NCBI GenBank assembly: GCA_944392175.1
Contig: CALXVT010000015.1
Location: 1 to 33,290 of the forward strand
Direction: 5' to 3'
Source of the DNA: an uncultured Clostridia bacterium
GTDB lineage: Bacteria; Bacillota; Clostridia; TANB77; CAG-508
DNA: 33,290 nucleotides
Part shown: in pieces, positions 24,751-33,290 of the stretch
How positions within the stretch are numbered: the stretch's first letter is position 1
Layout of the letters: each line of letters begins with the position of its first letter
Made by a program: the position numbers and the translations under genes
The notes under the pieces: model-generated
Seen by the model: the letters and a program-made list of their open reading frames with translations, nothing else
Databases searched by the model: none
Told to the model about the DNA's origin: nothing

Positions 24751-26207
24751 ACAAATCAACAACAACATATAATACATCATTAATATATTTAATTTGTATC
24801 TCTTCATCACTTGGATTCTCAAAATTTTCATCTACTATTTTCTTATCTGCAACCACTTTTTGTAATTTATCACTTTCATCCATATAAGTAGCTAATAATT
24901 GTTTAAAATTCCTATCTAATAAATAACATGAATTTCTAATAACAATATCTGAATATTTTCTTTCTCTTAACCTATCTCCATTTAATGTATAATATATTGC
25001 ATATTTTTTGACTTCAATCCCCTTATTTTCTATTTTTTCTACTTCTGTCTCTATTCTATTAACAAAATTTTTATCTATTTCGTTTGAATATTTAAAATCT
25101 TTAGTTTTATCAAATGTATTAATAATATTAACTATAAAATATGATATTAATATAATAGTAATCAAAGTCCTAAAAATTTTAGTTTTTTCATATATATTAG
25201 TATTACATAATATATAAATAAATAATGCGCTTATACATTCACCAATAGGTAAAGTTGTTCTTCCCATAAAACTGAACGGAATCATTATTATATTACTTAA
25301 TGCGTATACATTAAATAATACAAATAATTCTATAGACTTATCTACTTTTTTGTATTTAATACCATAAATAAATACAATAATAATTAGAATAAAATTAATA
25401 ATAAACCATAGATAATTATAAAAAAATCCTAAATTATTGGTATATATTTCGATTACTCTTTTTAATCTACTAATTAATCGTGTCTTTGTTAGTATTCCAT
25501 TTACTCGGTTTGTCATATTTAATTTTGTGAAAAATGGTACTAAAAGAACTATAAGAATATTTATTAATGCAACACTAATTATAATTACTGCCGCTGGCAA
25601 TATTTTTTTAATAAATTCTTTATTTAACTTTTTATTTTCTAATAAGCATACCAAAAATGCTGTAACCACATAAACAGTTATAGTTCCATTATAAAATAGT
25701 ACGCCAAGCAAAGCATATATAAAACCCTTTTTTCTATTTTGTTTTATAATTGTATGTTTAATTGATAATACATAAAATAAAATACTTATGGATATAGCAA
25801 AGGATTCAATAAATTGCATAACATCAACTTGCATAAAATTAAAAACATATAAAAAACTAATTAAAAACATTAAAATTTTTAATCCTTTTTTTTCAACTTT
25901 TTTATAGTACTGAATAATTTCATACAATTTTAGCACAATTATTGAACAAATAAGAACCGCAAGACTTAATGCAATAAAATAAGTAATTTCATAAGGTGGA
26001 TTAATAAGTCCCAGCGGTCCGTATTATTAATGCTAGAAATAATCTTCCATCTCTAATATAAGCATCCTTCAAAGCATAATCCGTATATCCTTGTGATTCA
26101 ATCCTATATGTATCTAAGGAATAATACCCTTGAAAAAATAATAAATAACTAATTATTCCAATTACTAATGAACATACTATAATTATAACTTTTTCCTTCG
26201 TTTTCAT
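24749..26207 (-). pseudogene. Frameshifted multi-pass membrane protein, GtrII-glucosyltransferase-like
   Basis: A first frame from ATG 26207 (AGAGGA upstream) encodes about 65 residues with a membrane helix and SLDTYRIESQGYTDYALKDA, followed by RDGRLFLALIIRTAG, then shifts into a stop at 26001. Removing one G from GGG at 26010-26012 joins it in frame with GLINPPYEITYFIALS and the long second frame (ending 24749), giving about 485 residues. The total length of 1459 bases is one base more than a multiple of three, as expected. The joined protein has about ten to eleven helices and a soluble C-terminal tail. The Asp-Gly-Arg motif after the first helix and overall layout recall GtrII-type glucosyltransferases of surface glycans, from memory only. 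It follows the 205-aa gene by 14 bases. Confidence 0.65.
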
Positions 26208-26221
26208 ATTAAATTTCCTCT

Positions 26222-26839
26222 TTACATAGAATGCTTTCCTTTGTTTCTTGCTTTTCTTTCAATTTTTCCTGTTTCTTCTATTTCTTCAGCATTTTTATAA
26301 AATTCATCTAAAGCTTTTTGATGTCTAAAATTCATTGTGTTTTGAGTCACTTTATCTTCTTTTGCTTCTTCATTTTCTTTTTTATCTTCTAATATCTTAT
26401 TTTCTAAATTAGAAATTTTTTCTTCTAACTCTTTATTATTTCTTTGTATTTCTTCAATTTTTTTCTTGTCTTCCATTTCTTGAACAGCTTTAGGATGTTC
26501 TTCTAAAGCTTCTTCCTTCAACTTTTTAACAGCAACTGGCTCATCTTCCACTTGAGTTTTCTTTTCTTTTGTAATTTGTTCTACAACATTATTACCCTCT
26601 TCATAATAAACCTCATCTAATTCTTTGCTTTTTTTATATAAAGAAACAGCTAATATTATTGAAATAAGAGTTTGTAAAGCTATTACTCCTATTATTCCAA
26701 TATATATTATGCCTTTTTCCGCATCTTGAAAATCTATCTTAGCAAAACTCAAATCCATCCCATAAGAAATTGAATTTTGCATAACAATCATTAATACTAA
26801 AATAAATAAAAATACAATTAATCCTTTTTTCTTTTGCAT
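26222..26839 (-). CDS. Membrane-anchored coiled-coil protein, unknown function
   Basis: Not recognised. 205 residues: a signal-like helix at about 5-25, a second membrane helix at about 44-68 (IGIIGVIALQTLISIILA), and a charged Lys/Glu-rich cytoplasmic or extracellular region from 75 to the end, with a coiled coil near 120-165 (IEEIQRNNKELEEKISNLEN). The ATG is preceded by AGGGGG. Promoter at 26872-26900; it is co-transcribed with the frameshifted GtrII-like gene. It may act as an anchoring or regulatory partner, with no direct evidence. Confidence 0.7.
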   Translation of the reverse strand: MQKKKGLIVFLFILVLMIVMQNSISYGMDLSFAKIDFQDAEKGIIYIGIIGVIALQTLISIILAVSLYKKSKELDEVYYEEGNNVVEQITKEKKTQVEDEPVAVKKLKEEALEEHPKAVQEMEDKKKIEEIQRNNKELEEKISNLENKILEDKKENEEAKEDKVTQNTMNFRHQKALDEFYKNAEEIEETGKIERKARNKGKHSM

Positions 26840-26871
26840 TTTATATGCCCCCTATTTTTTTGTATGATTTT

Positions 26872-26900
26872 AGTATATTATAATGAATAAATTTAGTCAA
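26872..26900 (-). promoter_or_regulatory. SigA promoter of the 205-aa gene
   Basis: TTGACT (26895-26900), 17-base spacer, TATACT (26872-26877), about 35 bases before the ATG. Confidence 0.75.
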
Positions 26901-26922
26901 GAAAAAGAGTTTATAAAATAAT

Positions 26923-28335
26923 CTATATTCTTAAAACCTCGCCAACATAAATATTGTTAATATTTTTTATACTATTTAAATTTGCTATTTGTTGAACTGT
27001 TACATTATACATTCTTGCAATTTTAAATAAAGTATCTCCTTTTTTTACAGTATATAAATTATGACCAGAATCATAATTACCAACTTCTATATTAATAGGT
27101 ATTCTTATTTTTTGATTAATATATATTCTATTTACATTTCGTATGCCATTAATTCTAGCCAATGTGTTTACAGTAGTTTTATATTTATTTGCAATTTTCC
27201 ATAAATTATCTCCACGCTTAATTATATATGTTGAGTATTTATATCTTATATTTTCTGTTCCTCTAAAAATTATTAATTTTTGTCCTGGATAAATCATATT
27301 TGGATTTCTAATATTATTGTTTTTTACAATATTTGTAACTGTTGTATTATATTGTCTTGCAATCTTCCATAAATTATCTCCCCTCTTTACAATATATATT
27401 GTATTATTTGTATTATCACTTCCTGTAGAAACAGTATTGTTCTTAGTTGGAATTAATAATGTATCCCCTATGTAAATTTTATTTGGATTTTGAATTTTAT
27501 TTATTTTTACTATTTCATTAACCGTTGTATTATATTTTTGTGCAATTTTATATAAAGTATCTCCTCTTCTTATCCTGTAACTTATATATGAATTACTATT
27601 TTCATCTGTGTTTTCAGGCTTAGTTGTATCAGGTATCACTTCTGTATTACTTAAAAGCACATCTTCTGTAAATTTATTTCTATCTACATTTCCATTAATT
27701 CCATCAACTCTTCCAGTATCAGTATATTGAAAACCCACCCATGTATTCCATTTACCATTACTAGACGGCTCCTCTACACCATATTGTGCAATCCATAATT
27801 CATATTTGTCAGCTATTTCCTTGCTAAAAATATTTCGTGCATTTGATGTATCACTATATATTATCATTTCCTTATTTGTTAATCTCTGTGTACTTTCTAA
27901 AAATCTTAAAGATATTTCATTTATTTCTTCAGTAGTTAAATTTCCAAACACTTCAAAATCCATTGCCAATTTACAATCAGGAGATGTACCTGCAATTGTT
28001 TTAGCAAAATGTGATGCCTCTTCTTCTGCTTCTTGAACAGTTCTTGCTGTAACATAATGATAAAAACCTACATTTAAGTTATTTCTTTTAGCTTCTCTAT
28101 AATTTCTGCTAAAGTATGGATCTATACTATTAGAACCTTCTGATGCTTTTATGTACACATATTCAATTCCACTATTTCTTACTCTTTCGAAATCAATCTC
28201 CCCTTGCCATCCACTAACATCTATTCCTTCATATGTTCTACCAGAAGGTTCTATTGCATAAATTTCTATTTTTAATTCTAATAAAACTAAAATACAAATA
28301 CATAATATGTAAAAAACCTTAATAATATTTTTCAT
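26923..28335 (-). CDS. Secreted GH25 muramidase with four LysM repeats
   Basis: Wall hydrolase cleaving the glycan chain of peptidoglycan. A signal peptide covers about residues 1-28. The GH25 domain (about 36-225) has EGIDVSGWQG (Asp39) and LAMDFEVFG (Asp126, Glu128 of the DxE motif), plus FYHYV and WIAQYG. A Thr/Asn-rich linker follows, then four LysM repeats at about 252-296, 313-356, 369-413 and 427-470, each with the YxVKRGDxLWKIA core. It ends in the last LysM with no further domain. Length and layout suit a lysozyme held to the wall by LysM. The start region is enclosed by the inverted repeat at 28315-28382. No clear separate promoter was found, so it may be read from the upstream operon. 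Confidence 0.93.
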   Translation of the reverse strand: MKNIIKVFYILCICILVLLELKIEIYAIEPSGRTYEGIDVSGWQGEIDFERVRNSGIEYVYIKASEGSNSIDPYFSRNYREAKRNNLNVGFYHYVTARTVQEAEEEASHFAKTIAGTSPDCKLAMDFEVFGNLTTEEINEISLRFLESTQRLTNKEMIIYSDTSNARNIFSKEIADKYELWIAQYGVEEPSSNGKWNTWVGFQYTDTGRVDGINGNVDRNKFTEDVLLSNTEVIPDTTKPENTDENSNSYISYRIRRGDTLYKIAQKYNTTVNEIVKINKIQNPNKIYIGDTLLIPTKNNTVSTGSDNTNNTIYIVKRGDNLWKIARQYNTTVTNIVKNNNIRNPNMIYPGQKLIIFRGTENIRYKYSTYIIKRGDNLWKIANKYKTTVNTLARINGIRNVNRIYINQKIRIPINIEVGNYDSGHNLYTVKKGDTLFKIARMYNVTVQQIANLNSIKNINNIYVGEVLRI

Positions 28336-28382
28336 AAACTCACCTACTTATGACATTTTATGAACTAAATATTATTAAGGTT
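28315..28382 (-). repeat. 16-bp inverted repeat enclosing the start of the GH25 gene
   Basis: AACCTTAATAATATTT (28315-28330) and AAATATTATTAAGGTT (28367-28382) pair perfectly around 36 bases that hold the ribosome-binding site and the ATG. On the message the second arm is followed by TTTTTTAC, so it resembles a terminator or attenuator reaching into codon 7 of the gene. Confidence 0.6.
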
Positions 28383-28408
28383 CTTTTTTAATTTTGTTAT
28401 ATTTATTA

Positions 28409-28984
28409 TTACATATGTAATCTTTTCTTTGTTTCTATCCACATAGCTCTACCACATAAAATGATTGTTAGTAATAGTGAAAAAGCTGCAATACTAGAAG
28501 AAACAATAGTTAAAACTTTGTTTTGTATAATTCCCATAAACATCAAAATTAATGGAATCATACTAAATAAAAATGTTAAAACATGATACATTGCATATTT
28601 CATATATCTTTTTCTACTTACTATTGTTAAAATCATTAATGTAGAATTTGCTACTATTACTACTATTGGTATTGAAACATTTAAAGACCAACCACTAAAA
28701 CCAATAAAGTAATCTATTGCAATTATTAAAAGTGAAACTAATAAACATTGTACAAAAACATTTGATGCTATATTTATATTTCTTTTTTTAGTATATATAA
28801 TTGTTCCATATACATATAAAATTCCAGCTACACATAATAATGACCAATGATTTGTTTTGTCTACTAAAACATTTATTAATAACAACACATCAATTAAAAT
28901 TATTGAAATTGCGATACTAATTATTAAAATTATATTATTTCTTTTTACATGATTTAATTTTGGATATAACATATTACACACCAT
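28409..28984 (-). CDS. Six-helix membrane protein, DUF6320-like
   Basis: 191 residues with about six membrane helices (18-40, 47-65, 78-97, 102-123, 131-153, 157-180) and a basic C-terminal tail. Similarity to DUF6320 is recalled from memory; members I know of carry an N-terminal zinc ribbon followed by a Pro-rich YPxxP segment, and here only the MLYPKLN remnant of that region is present. It overlaps the acyltransferase-like gene by 11 bases (ATGGTGTGTAA), so it is translationally coupled. Met5 at 28972 is an alternative start. Function unknown; likely membrane partner of the adjacent transferase and hydrolase. Confidence 0.7.
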   Translation of the reverse strand: MVCNMLYPKLNHVKRNNIILIISIAISIILIDVLLLINVLVDKTNHWSLLCVAGILYVYGTIIYTKKRNINIASNVFVQCLLVSLLIIAIDYFIGFSGWSLNVSIPIVVIVANSTLMILTIVSRKRYMKYAMYHVLTFLFSMIPLILMFMGIIQNKVLTIVSSSIAAFSLLLTIILCGRAMWIETKKRLHM

Positions 28985-30245
28985 TACTTTCTCTTTTTAC
29001 TTTAATTCCTTGCTCTATTAATATTTTTTCAAATTTATCTTCTACATTAATATCTCTTAAAACAGATGTAAATGTAAAAAACATTTTGTCTTCAAAAGAA
29101 CAAGTTGAACATTTTATTTTTTCTACTCGTTCTGGAGCAATTAAAAATAAAAACTGATCTATATATTTTTGATATTCTGCAATTATACCAATTCTTCCTA
29201 TATTTGAAAATGTCGTTGTTGTATATTTTCTAATTTCTAAATAACTTAATCTGACAAATATCTGCTTTAAAAACAATGGAATAATTTTTATAAAGAAATT
29301 ATTTCCCAGTTTTACATTTAATGACATTGTTTTAGATATTTCTTCTGGTTTTAATAATTCTTCAAAATCATTTTTTACCAATTTTAAAATAGTATCAAAA
29401 TTATCTAAATCTATTTCATCTACATCAGCAGAAACGGTTATATATGAGAAAAAGTTACTTAGAGTTTTAGATTTAAAATATTTTTTTAAATCTACTGGTA
29501 CACATATTTTTATTGGTCGATTATTTTTTTGTTTTTTCATATTTCCTTTATATATAGCTTGTATTAAAACTGCTGTTAAATATTGTGTCATAGTAACATT
29601 TTTTATTTTTGTTTGCTCTTTTAAATCTGTTAAATTAATTACTTCGTGTGTAGCTCTAACAGCTTCAAATGGTATCTTTTTTCCCTTTAGCAAATATGCT
29701 TTTTTACTTATCTCATTACTTTTAGCTTTTTTGTTATAATTTTTTAAATAACTGTCTTCTACATTAACATCTATTTTTCTGCTGGTTCTTAAGTTATTTT
29801 TAAAATCATTTGAATGAGCAATTTCTATATACTGATATACAATTTCTTTAAAAAATTGTATTCCACTATTTCCATCTGTTAATGAATGAAAAATATCTAT
29901 ATTTATTTTAGAATCAAAATATGTAACTTTAAATAAATAATCATTATTTGTTGCTGGATCTATATATTTACATGGATAATCCTTTTCTTCTTCTATTACT
30001 ATTTTTTTATCATTGTATTCAAAATAATACCAAAAAAATCCTTGTTTTAATCTTACTTTAAAAAATTCATATTTTTCTAAAGCTCTATTTACTGCTTTTT
30101 CTAATAATCTAGGGCTTATTTTTTCTTTCATTACAGCAGATATTCTAAACACACTACTGTATTTTTTACTAGATGATAGAGGAAAAATTTTTGCTGAATT
30201 ATCTAATTTTCTCCACATCAATTCTTTTCTTTCTTTTCTTCTCAT
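28974..30245 (-). CDS. Alcohol-acetyltransferase / condensation-fold acyltransferase
   Basis: 423 residues of the HxxxD acyltransferase superfamily: FHSLTDGNSG holds the catalytic His120 and Asp124-Gly125. The early ISPRLLEKAVNRALEKYEFFKVRL and the later FSNIGRIG (equivalent to the DFGWG-like structural motif) are also family-typical. Members move acyl groups from CoA or carrier protein onto alcohols or amines; the substrate is unknown. A strong GGAGG precedes the ATG at 30245. It lies between the hydrolase (13-base gap) and the DUF6320-like gene (overlap), indicating a joint function in making or modifying an acylated lipid or metabolite. Confidence 0.8.
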   Translation of the reverse strand: MRRKERKELMWRKLDNSAKIFPLSSSKKYSSVFRISAVMKEKISPRLLEKAVNRALEKYEFFKVRLKQGFFWYYFEYNDKKIVIEEEKDYPCKYIDPATNNDYLFKVTYFDSKINIDIFHSLTDGNSGIQFFKEIVYQYIEIAHSNDFKNNLRTSRKIDVNVEDSYLKNYNKKAKSNEISKKAYLLKGKKIPFEAVRATHEVINLTDLKEQTKIKNVTMTQYLTAVLIQAIYKGNMKKQKNNRPIKICVPVDLKKYFKSKTLSNFFSYITVSADVDEIDLDNFDTILKLVKNDFEELLKPEEISKTMSLNVKLGNNFFIKIIPLFLKQIFVRLSYLEIRKYTTTTFSNIGRIGIIAEYQKYIDQFLFLIAPERVEKIKCSTCSFEDKMFFTFTSVLRDINVEDKFEKILIEQGIKVKRESNGV

Positions 30246-30258
30246 TAATAGCCTCCAA

Positions 30259-31167
30259 TTAATTATTTTTTAATAATTCTATCATTTGATTATATGGTTC
30301 TTGAACTAATGTGTCATTTTCTTTATCTTTATATTTATATAATAACCATACATGTGTTGCACCTTCTGTTTCATAAACATTTATTGTTGTTCCAACATTT
30401 TTAGCTCTTTCTTGTAAAATCTTTACATCTGGATTTAAAATATCATTTGTTCCTGTAAAAATAGAAACATTTTTTAATTTATCTAAAGGACCATCTAACG
30501 GATTTACTAGATAACTATCTATTCCGTCTTTTCCTGCATAGTTTTCTCCCGATAATTTTAATGCAGATTTATTAAGTTCAGGATCATTTGGTTCTACATT
30601 TTCTATTTCTGGATTGTTTAATCTTACATCCAACCAAGGAGAAATTAGTATTGTTTGATTTGGCATTTGTATATTTTCTTCTCCTACTTTTTCTAATAGA
30701 GCAAGTGATAAACCGCCTCCTGCTGAATCTCCCATTACAACAAAATTGGATGGATTTATATTTTCTATTATTTGTTTATATAAAGTTTCCATCATATTGA
30801 TTGTATCTTTATAATTATATTTTGGTGTAAGTGGATAATCTGGCACTATTATTGTACAACCCAACTGATTTATTATATCAGAGCAAGTTTTCCAATGTTC
30901 TTTTTCTAAATCTCCTACATATGAACCACCATGAACATACATTATTACTAATTCATTTGTAACTCCATTTTTTGGAGTTATTGTATAAACTGGTCTATTC
31001 TCCACTTCTTCTTTAGAAATATTATATTCATCTTTCATATATCCTGGAACTCTGGCTTTAACATCACCTTTAAATAAATATACAATTAATATTACAGCAC
31101 ATATTGTTCCAATTAATATTATTGCTAATAGTATTTTTACTAATAGTAATAATTTGCTTGTAGTCAT
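30259..31167 (-). CDS. Membrane-anchored alpha/beta hydrolase (esterase/lipase family)
   Basis: 302 residues. An N-terminal membrane helix (about 7-31) places the enzyme on the outer side or membrane surface. The hydrolase has the oxyanion motif YVHGGS (79-82), the nucleophile elbow GDSAGG (Ser148), Asp242 in GTNDILNPD and His272 in GATHVW, so the triad is complete. It belongs to the hormone-sensitive-lipase-like group. Its coupling to the acyltransferase suggests the pair forms and cleaves the same class of ester. Promoter at 31220-31246; AAAGGAAG before the ATG. Confidence 0.85.
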   Translation of the reverse strand: MTTSKLLLLVKILLAIILIGTICAVILIVYLFKGDVKARVPGYMKDEYNISKEEVENRPVYTITPKNGVTNELVIMYVHGGSYVGDLEKEHWKTCSDIINQLGCTIIVPDYPLTPKYNYKDTINMMETLYKQIIENINPSNFVVMGDSAGGGLSLALLEKVGEENIQMPNQTILISPWLDVRLNNPEIENVEPNDPELNKSALKLSGENYAGKDGIDSYLVNPLDGPLDKLKNVSIFTGTNDILNPDVKILQERAKNVGTTINVYETEGATHVWLLYKYKDKENDTLVQEPYNQMIELLKNN

Positions 31168-31219
31168 TTTTCTTCCTTTCTTTTTTCACTAAAATTTTAT
31201 TGTTTTTCTTACATAATAT

Positions 31220-31246
31220 ATTCTATCATATTTTATTTTTTGACAA
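31220..31246 (-). promoter_or_regulatory. Probable promoter of the hydrolase operon
   Basis: TTGTCA (31241-31246), a short 15-base spacer, TAGAAT (31220-31225) with extended TG. Confidence 0.45.
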
Positions 31247-31251
31247 AAGAT

Positions 31252-31287
31252 TTCCCCCATAAATTCTTTTTTGAATTTATGAGGGAA
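31252..31287 (-). terminator. Terminator of the 195-aa gene
   Basis: 15-bp stem (31252-31266 with 31273-31287, one G-U pair) with a six-base loop, then TCTTTTGT on the minus strand. Confidence 0.75.
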
Positions 31288-31308
31288 CTAGCAGAGGTTA
31301 GTTTCTAT

Positions 31309-31896
31309 TTAATCATCTTTGTGAGCCAATTCTTTTAAAATTGGCCAAACTTCAGTTGGTGCATCTTCGATGAAGTTATCGCCATCACCTAAAAAGTATG
31401 CACGCGCCACAAGTTCAGGCTTTTCAAAGTCTTCTGATACCATGTTATATATTTTAATAGACTCCGTTGTAGGTTCATCATTTTCATCTGTTGCAGGATA
31501 TATACTTCCATTAGCATAAAAGTATATCTTTTTAAGTTCCTGCAAAGAAAACTCTTTAGCAAGTTTTCTTTGTCCGATTTCAATATCTAACAAAGTAGAT
31601 AATTCTTCGCCTACTTCAAGGTGAGTAAATAACCTATTCGTTTTTAAACCACTTGATGGATTTATAAAAAAATCAAAATCCCGTCCTCTAGGATCAGCCC
31701 ATATTAAATCTTCCGGTTCCAAAATAACAGATTCTCCCAAGCTCTTTGGAACAAAAATCATTGTCACTTTTTTACCTGTAAGATCTTTTTCTATAATAGG
31801 ATATAAATCTACTACTCTCCCATCTTCTTCGAAAAAGATATAAGTCCTTTTTAACCGTTCAAAATCTCTTTTGGCAAGCTCTGAAAGTTTTATCAT
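31309..31896 (-). CDS. Unrecognised 195-aa cytoplasmic protein
   Basis: Not recognised. No signal or membrane segment; acidic overall. A beta-rich start (YIFFEEDGRVVDLYP) is followed by WADPRGRDFDFFINPSSGL and a helical LGDGDNFIEDAP end. AGGAGGT lies seven bases before the ATG. It is monocistronic with a near-consensus promoter and a strong terminator. G+C looks somewhat higher than in the adjacent operon, similar to the 592-aa and 437-aa genes, which suggests a different history. Confidence 0.72.
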   Translation of the reverse strand: MIKLSELAKRDFERLKRTYIFFEEDGRVVDLYPIIEKDLTGKKVTMIFVPKSLGESVILEPEDLIWADPRGRDFDFFINPSSGLKTNRLFTHLEVGEELSTLLDIEIGQRKLAKEFSLQELKKIYFYANGSIYPATDENDEPTTESIKIYNMVSEDFEKPELVARAYFLGDGDNFIEDAPTEVWPILKELAHKDD

Positions 31897-31950
31897 ATCT
31901 TAACCTCCTATAATACCTCTGCTTTTTTTAATCAACCTGTTACAATGCCT

Positions 31951-31979
31951 ATTATATTATCTTTTCGAAATTATGTCAA
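31951..31979 (-). promoter_or_regulatory. Near-consensus SigA promoter of the 195-aa gene
   Basis: TTGACA (31974-31979), 17-base spacer, TATAAT (31951-31956): both hexamers perfect. Confidence 0.85.
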
Positions 31980-31982
31980 CGT

Positions 31983-32012
31983 AAAAGGCCTACAACTATA
32001 TGTAGGCCTTTT
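31983..32012. terminator. Terminator of the 371-aa gene
   Basis: Perfect 12-bp stem AAAAGGCCTACA / TGTAGGCCTTTT with loop ACTATA, six bases past the gene end. Confidence 0.8.
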
Positions 32013-32018
32013 TTACTA

Positions 32019-33134
32019 TTATTGAAAATCTTCTATATCTGAAACATTTAAAGCAAAATATGGTAAAGTTTTATCTTTTTCTCTAACAAATACTACAAAT
32101 TCTTTGTCAAAATTAAAATTTCTTATATCTTCTAGTTCTTCTATTCCATTTTGCTGTACACTCATTCCAGCTTCACTTACTACCTGTCCTCCCGTTTTGT
32201 CCAAACTAAAATCTATTGTTTGTAGTGCTTTGTCTATTTTCATTTTATTTCCGTCTATATCTTCAAATTCTTTATTCTCTAAATCTGTAAATTCTTTTTC
32301 TGTATCAATACTTAAATTTGGAATTTTTAATTCTTCTACATCAGTTAGCGCTTTATTTCCTTGATAATTTTTACTTTCTGTAGTTATTTTTTCATAAACT
32401 TGATTAAAATTCTTCATTTTATTAGTCATAGCGATGATTACTTCATCACCTTGTTTAGTTTCTAATAAAATTGCTTTATCATTTTCATTGTTATAATAAA
32501 GAACTTGTACTTGGCTTCTAGCTCCTTCATTCATATTAGCATTTAATCCAAAATATTTAGTATCTGTTCCTTTTCCCGCAAAGCTACCTTTATTTAAATC
32601 ATCAAAAGCTTGATTAAATTCAAATTTCTTATTAAGCATTGCATACGCAAAATATCTTATTCCGTTACTTTCTTCCCAATTGAATTGATTTAAGAAATTA
32701 CTAGTATAATCAAATTTTTCTTTAAGTGCATTTTCTATTTCTTCTTTAAGTCCTCCTGTCATTACTCCAGATTTAATATAATAGTCATCTGATGATATCA
32801 TATCAGTATTAAATTCTGATGTGTTCAAATTTTTTACCATTTCCAATTGTGGCGAAAATTCTATATCTTGTTTAACTATATTATCTTTAAAATCTGTCCA
32901 TGCTAATTGAAATGATCCACACCACATTGTGTTACCATTAATTTTATCTTCTAATGTTGGTACAATATTAATCTCTGGTTCTTCTGCTGCTAATGCTGGG
33001 GCAATATTATTTTCTATAATATCTTTTGCTTTTTCTGCTATTTCCTCATTATATTTTCCGATTAAAAAAACTATTGCAACTACAATTATTATTAATACTA
33101 TAAATAATATTAAATTTATTTTTTTATTTTCCAT
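32019..33134 (-). CDS. Membrane-anchored protein with possible serpin-like fold
   Basis: 371 residues from the ATG at 33134, which has AAAGGAG upstream; the frame is open to 33212 but that part overlaps the promoter. A membrane helix lies at about 7-25, followed by an extracytoplasmic domain. The C-terminal third reads like a serpin: LKIPNLSIDTEKEF, then FSLDKTGGQVVSEAGM where serpins have the reactive-loop hinge, then FNFDKEFVVFVREKDK where serpins have the conserved F-x-x-D-x-P-F strand. The loop residues are not small and lack the EEGTEAAA hinge, so it may not inhibit proteases. Similarity is by eye only. Monocistronic with its own promoter and terminator. Confidence 0.7.
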   Translation of the reverse strand: MENKKINLILFIVLIIIVVAIVFLIGKYNEEIAEKAKDIIENNIAPALAAEEPEINIVPTLEDKINGNTMWCGSFQLAWTDFKDNIVKQDIEFSPQLEMVKNLNTSEFNTDMISSDDYYIKSGVMTGGLKEEIENALKEKFDYTSNFLNQFNWEESNGIRYFAYAMLNKKFEFNQAFDDLNKGSFAGKGTDTKYFGLNANMNEGARSQVQVLYYNNENDKAILLETKQGDEVIIAMTNKMKNFNQVYEKITTESKNYQGNKALTDVEELKIPNLSIDTEKEFTDLENKEFEDIDGNKMKIDKALQTIDFSLDKTGGQVVSEAGMSVQQNGIEELEDIRNFNFDKEFVVFVREKDKTLPYFALNVSDIEDFQ

Positions 33135-33155
33135 AGCAACCGCTCCTTTTGCAAC

Positions 33156-33184
33156 ATTATATATAAAATTAATGTTTTTTACAA
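33156..33184 (-). promoter_or_regulatory. SigA promoter of the 371-aa gene
   Basis: TTGTAA (33179-33184), 17-base spacer, TATAAT (33156-33161), 22 bases before the ATG. Confidence 0.75.
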
Positions 33185-33290
33185 TAATTATTTTAGATAT
33201 TCTTCTAGACATATTGTAGGTTAGTCAATCATATGTCACACTTTTTTGAAAAATATATACTTTGAGTACTCTATATTGTTATAACCGATT

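Overview
The window is A+T-rich, tightly packed DNA from a low-GC Firmicute, most likely an uncultured or gut-type member of the Clostridia. The evidence is the base composition, strong AGGAGG ribosome-binding sites, the tig-clpP-clpX and rlmN-prpC-prkC / rsgA-rpe / spoVM-rpmB gene order (close to the Bacillus/Clostridium arrangement), and a tiny spoVM homologue that implies a spore former. No tRNA, rRNA, CRISPR array, transposase or integrase was seen.

Layout. 1-2790: rpmB on the plus strand, then a minus-strand pair of tiny genes (a 49-aa membrane peptide and the 24-aa SpoVM homologue), then plus-strand nth and a bactofilin-like membrane protein. From 2846 to the end every gene lies on the minus strand. 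2846-5107: acyl-ACP thioesterase, rsgA, rpe (transcribed in that order). 5212-6990: a large membrane-anchored protein of unknown function with its own promoter and terminator, followed by about 500 bp of gene-free DNA rich in hairpins and small repeats. 7503-11267: rlmN-prpC-prkC operon. 11458-12771: an unrecognised gene, richer in G+C than its neighbours, with a long leader and a very strong terminator. 13113-16511: tig, then clpP-clpX. 16662-18357: tsaD and a metallophosphoesterase. 18511-22283: an envelope operon with an interrupted gene, a large membrane protein and an M50 protease. 22542-24443: lysS-cdd. 24749-26839: a coiled-coil membrane protein and a frameshifted polytopic membrane protein resembling the GtrII glucosyltransferase family. 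26923-31167: alpha/beta hydrolase, alcohol-acetyltransferase-like protein, a DUF6320-like membrane protein and a GH25-LysM wall hydrolase. 31309-33134: two proteins of unknown function, the second with a serpin-like C-terminal end.

How the genes work together. The core is housekeeping: translation (L28, RsgA, RlmN, LysRS, TsaD), protein quality control (trigger factor, ClpXP), and a PASTA kinase with its PP2C phosphatase that in relatives senses cell-wall precursors. Around it sit envelope functions: wall hydrolase, site-2 protease, bactofilin-like protein, and predicted lipid or glycan modification.

Most notable: spoVM plus a companion mini-gene; two apparently broken genes (an in-frame TAA, and a one-base insertion); a cytidine deaminase whose zinc-ligand Cys is Tyr; a duplicated hairpin element at 2803 and 7208; a 16-bp inverted repeat enclosing the start of the lysozyme gene; and mutually exclusive hairpins in the leader of the 592-aa gene. 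All names rest on motif reading alone; no database search was run.
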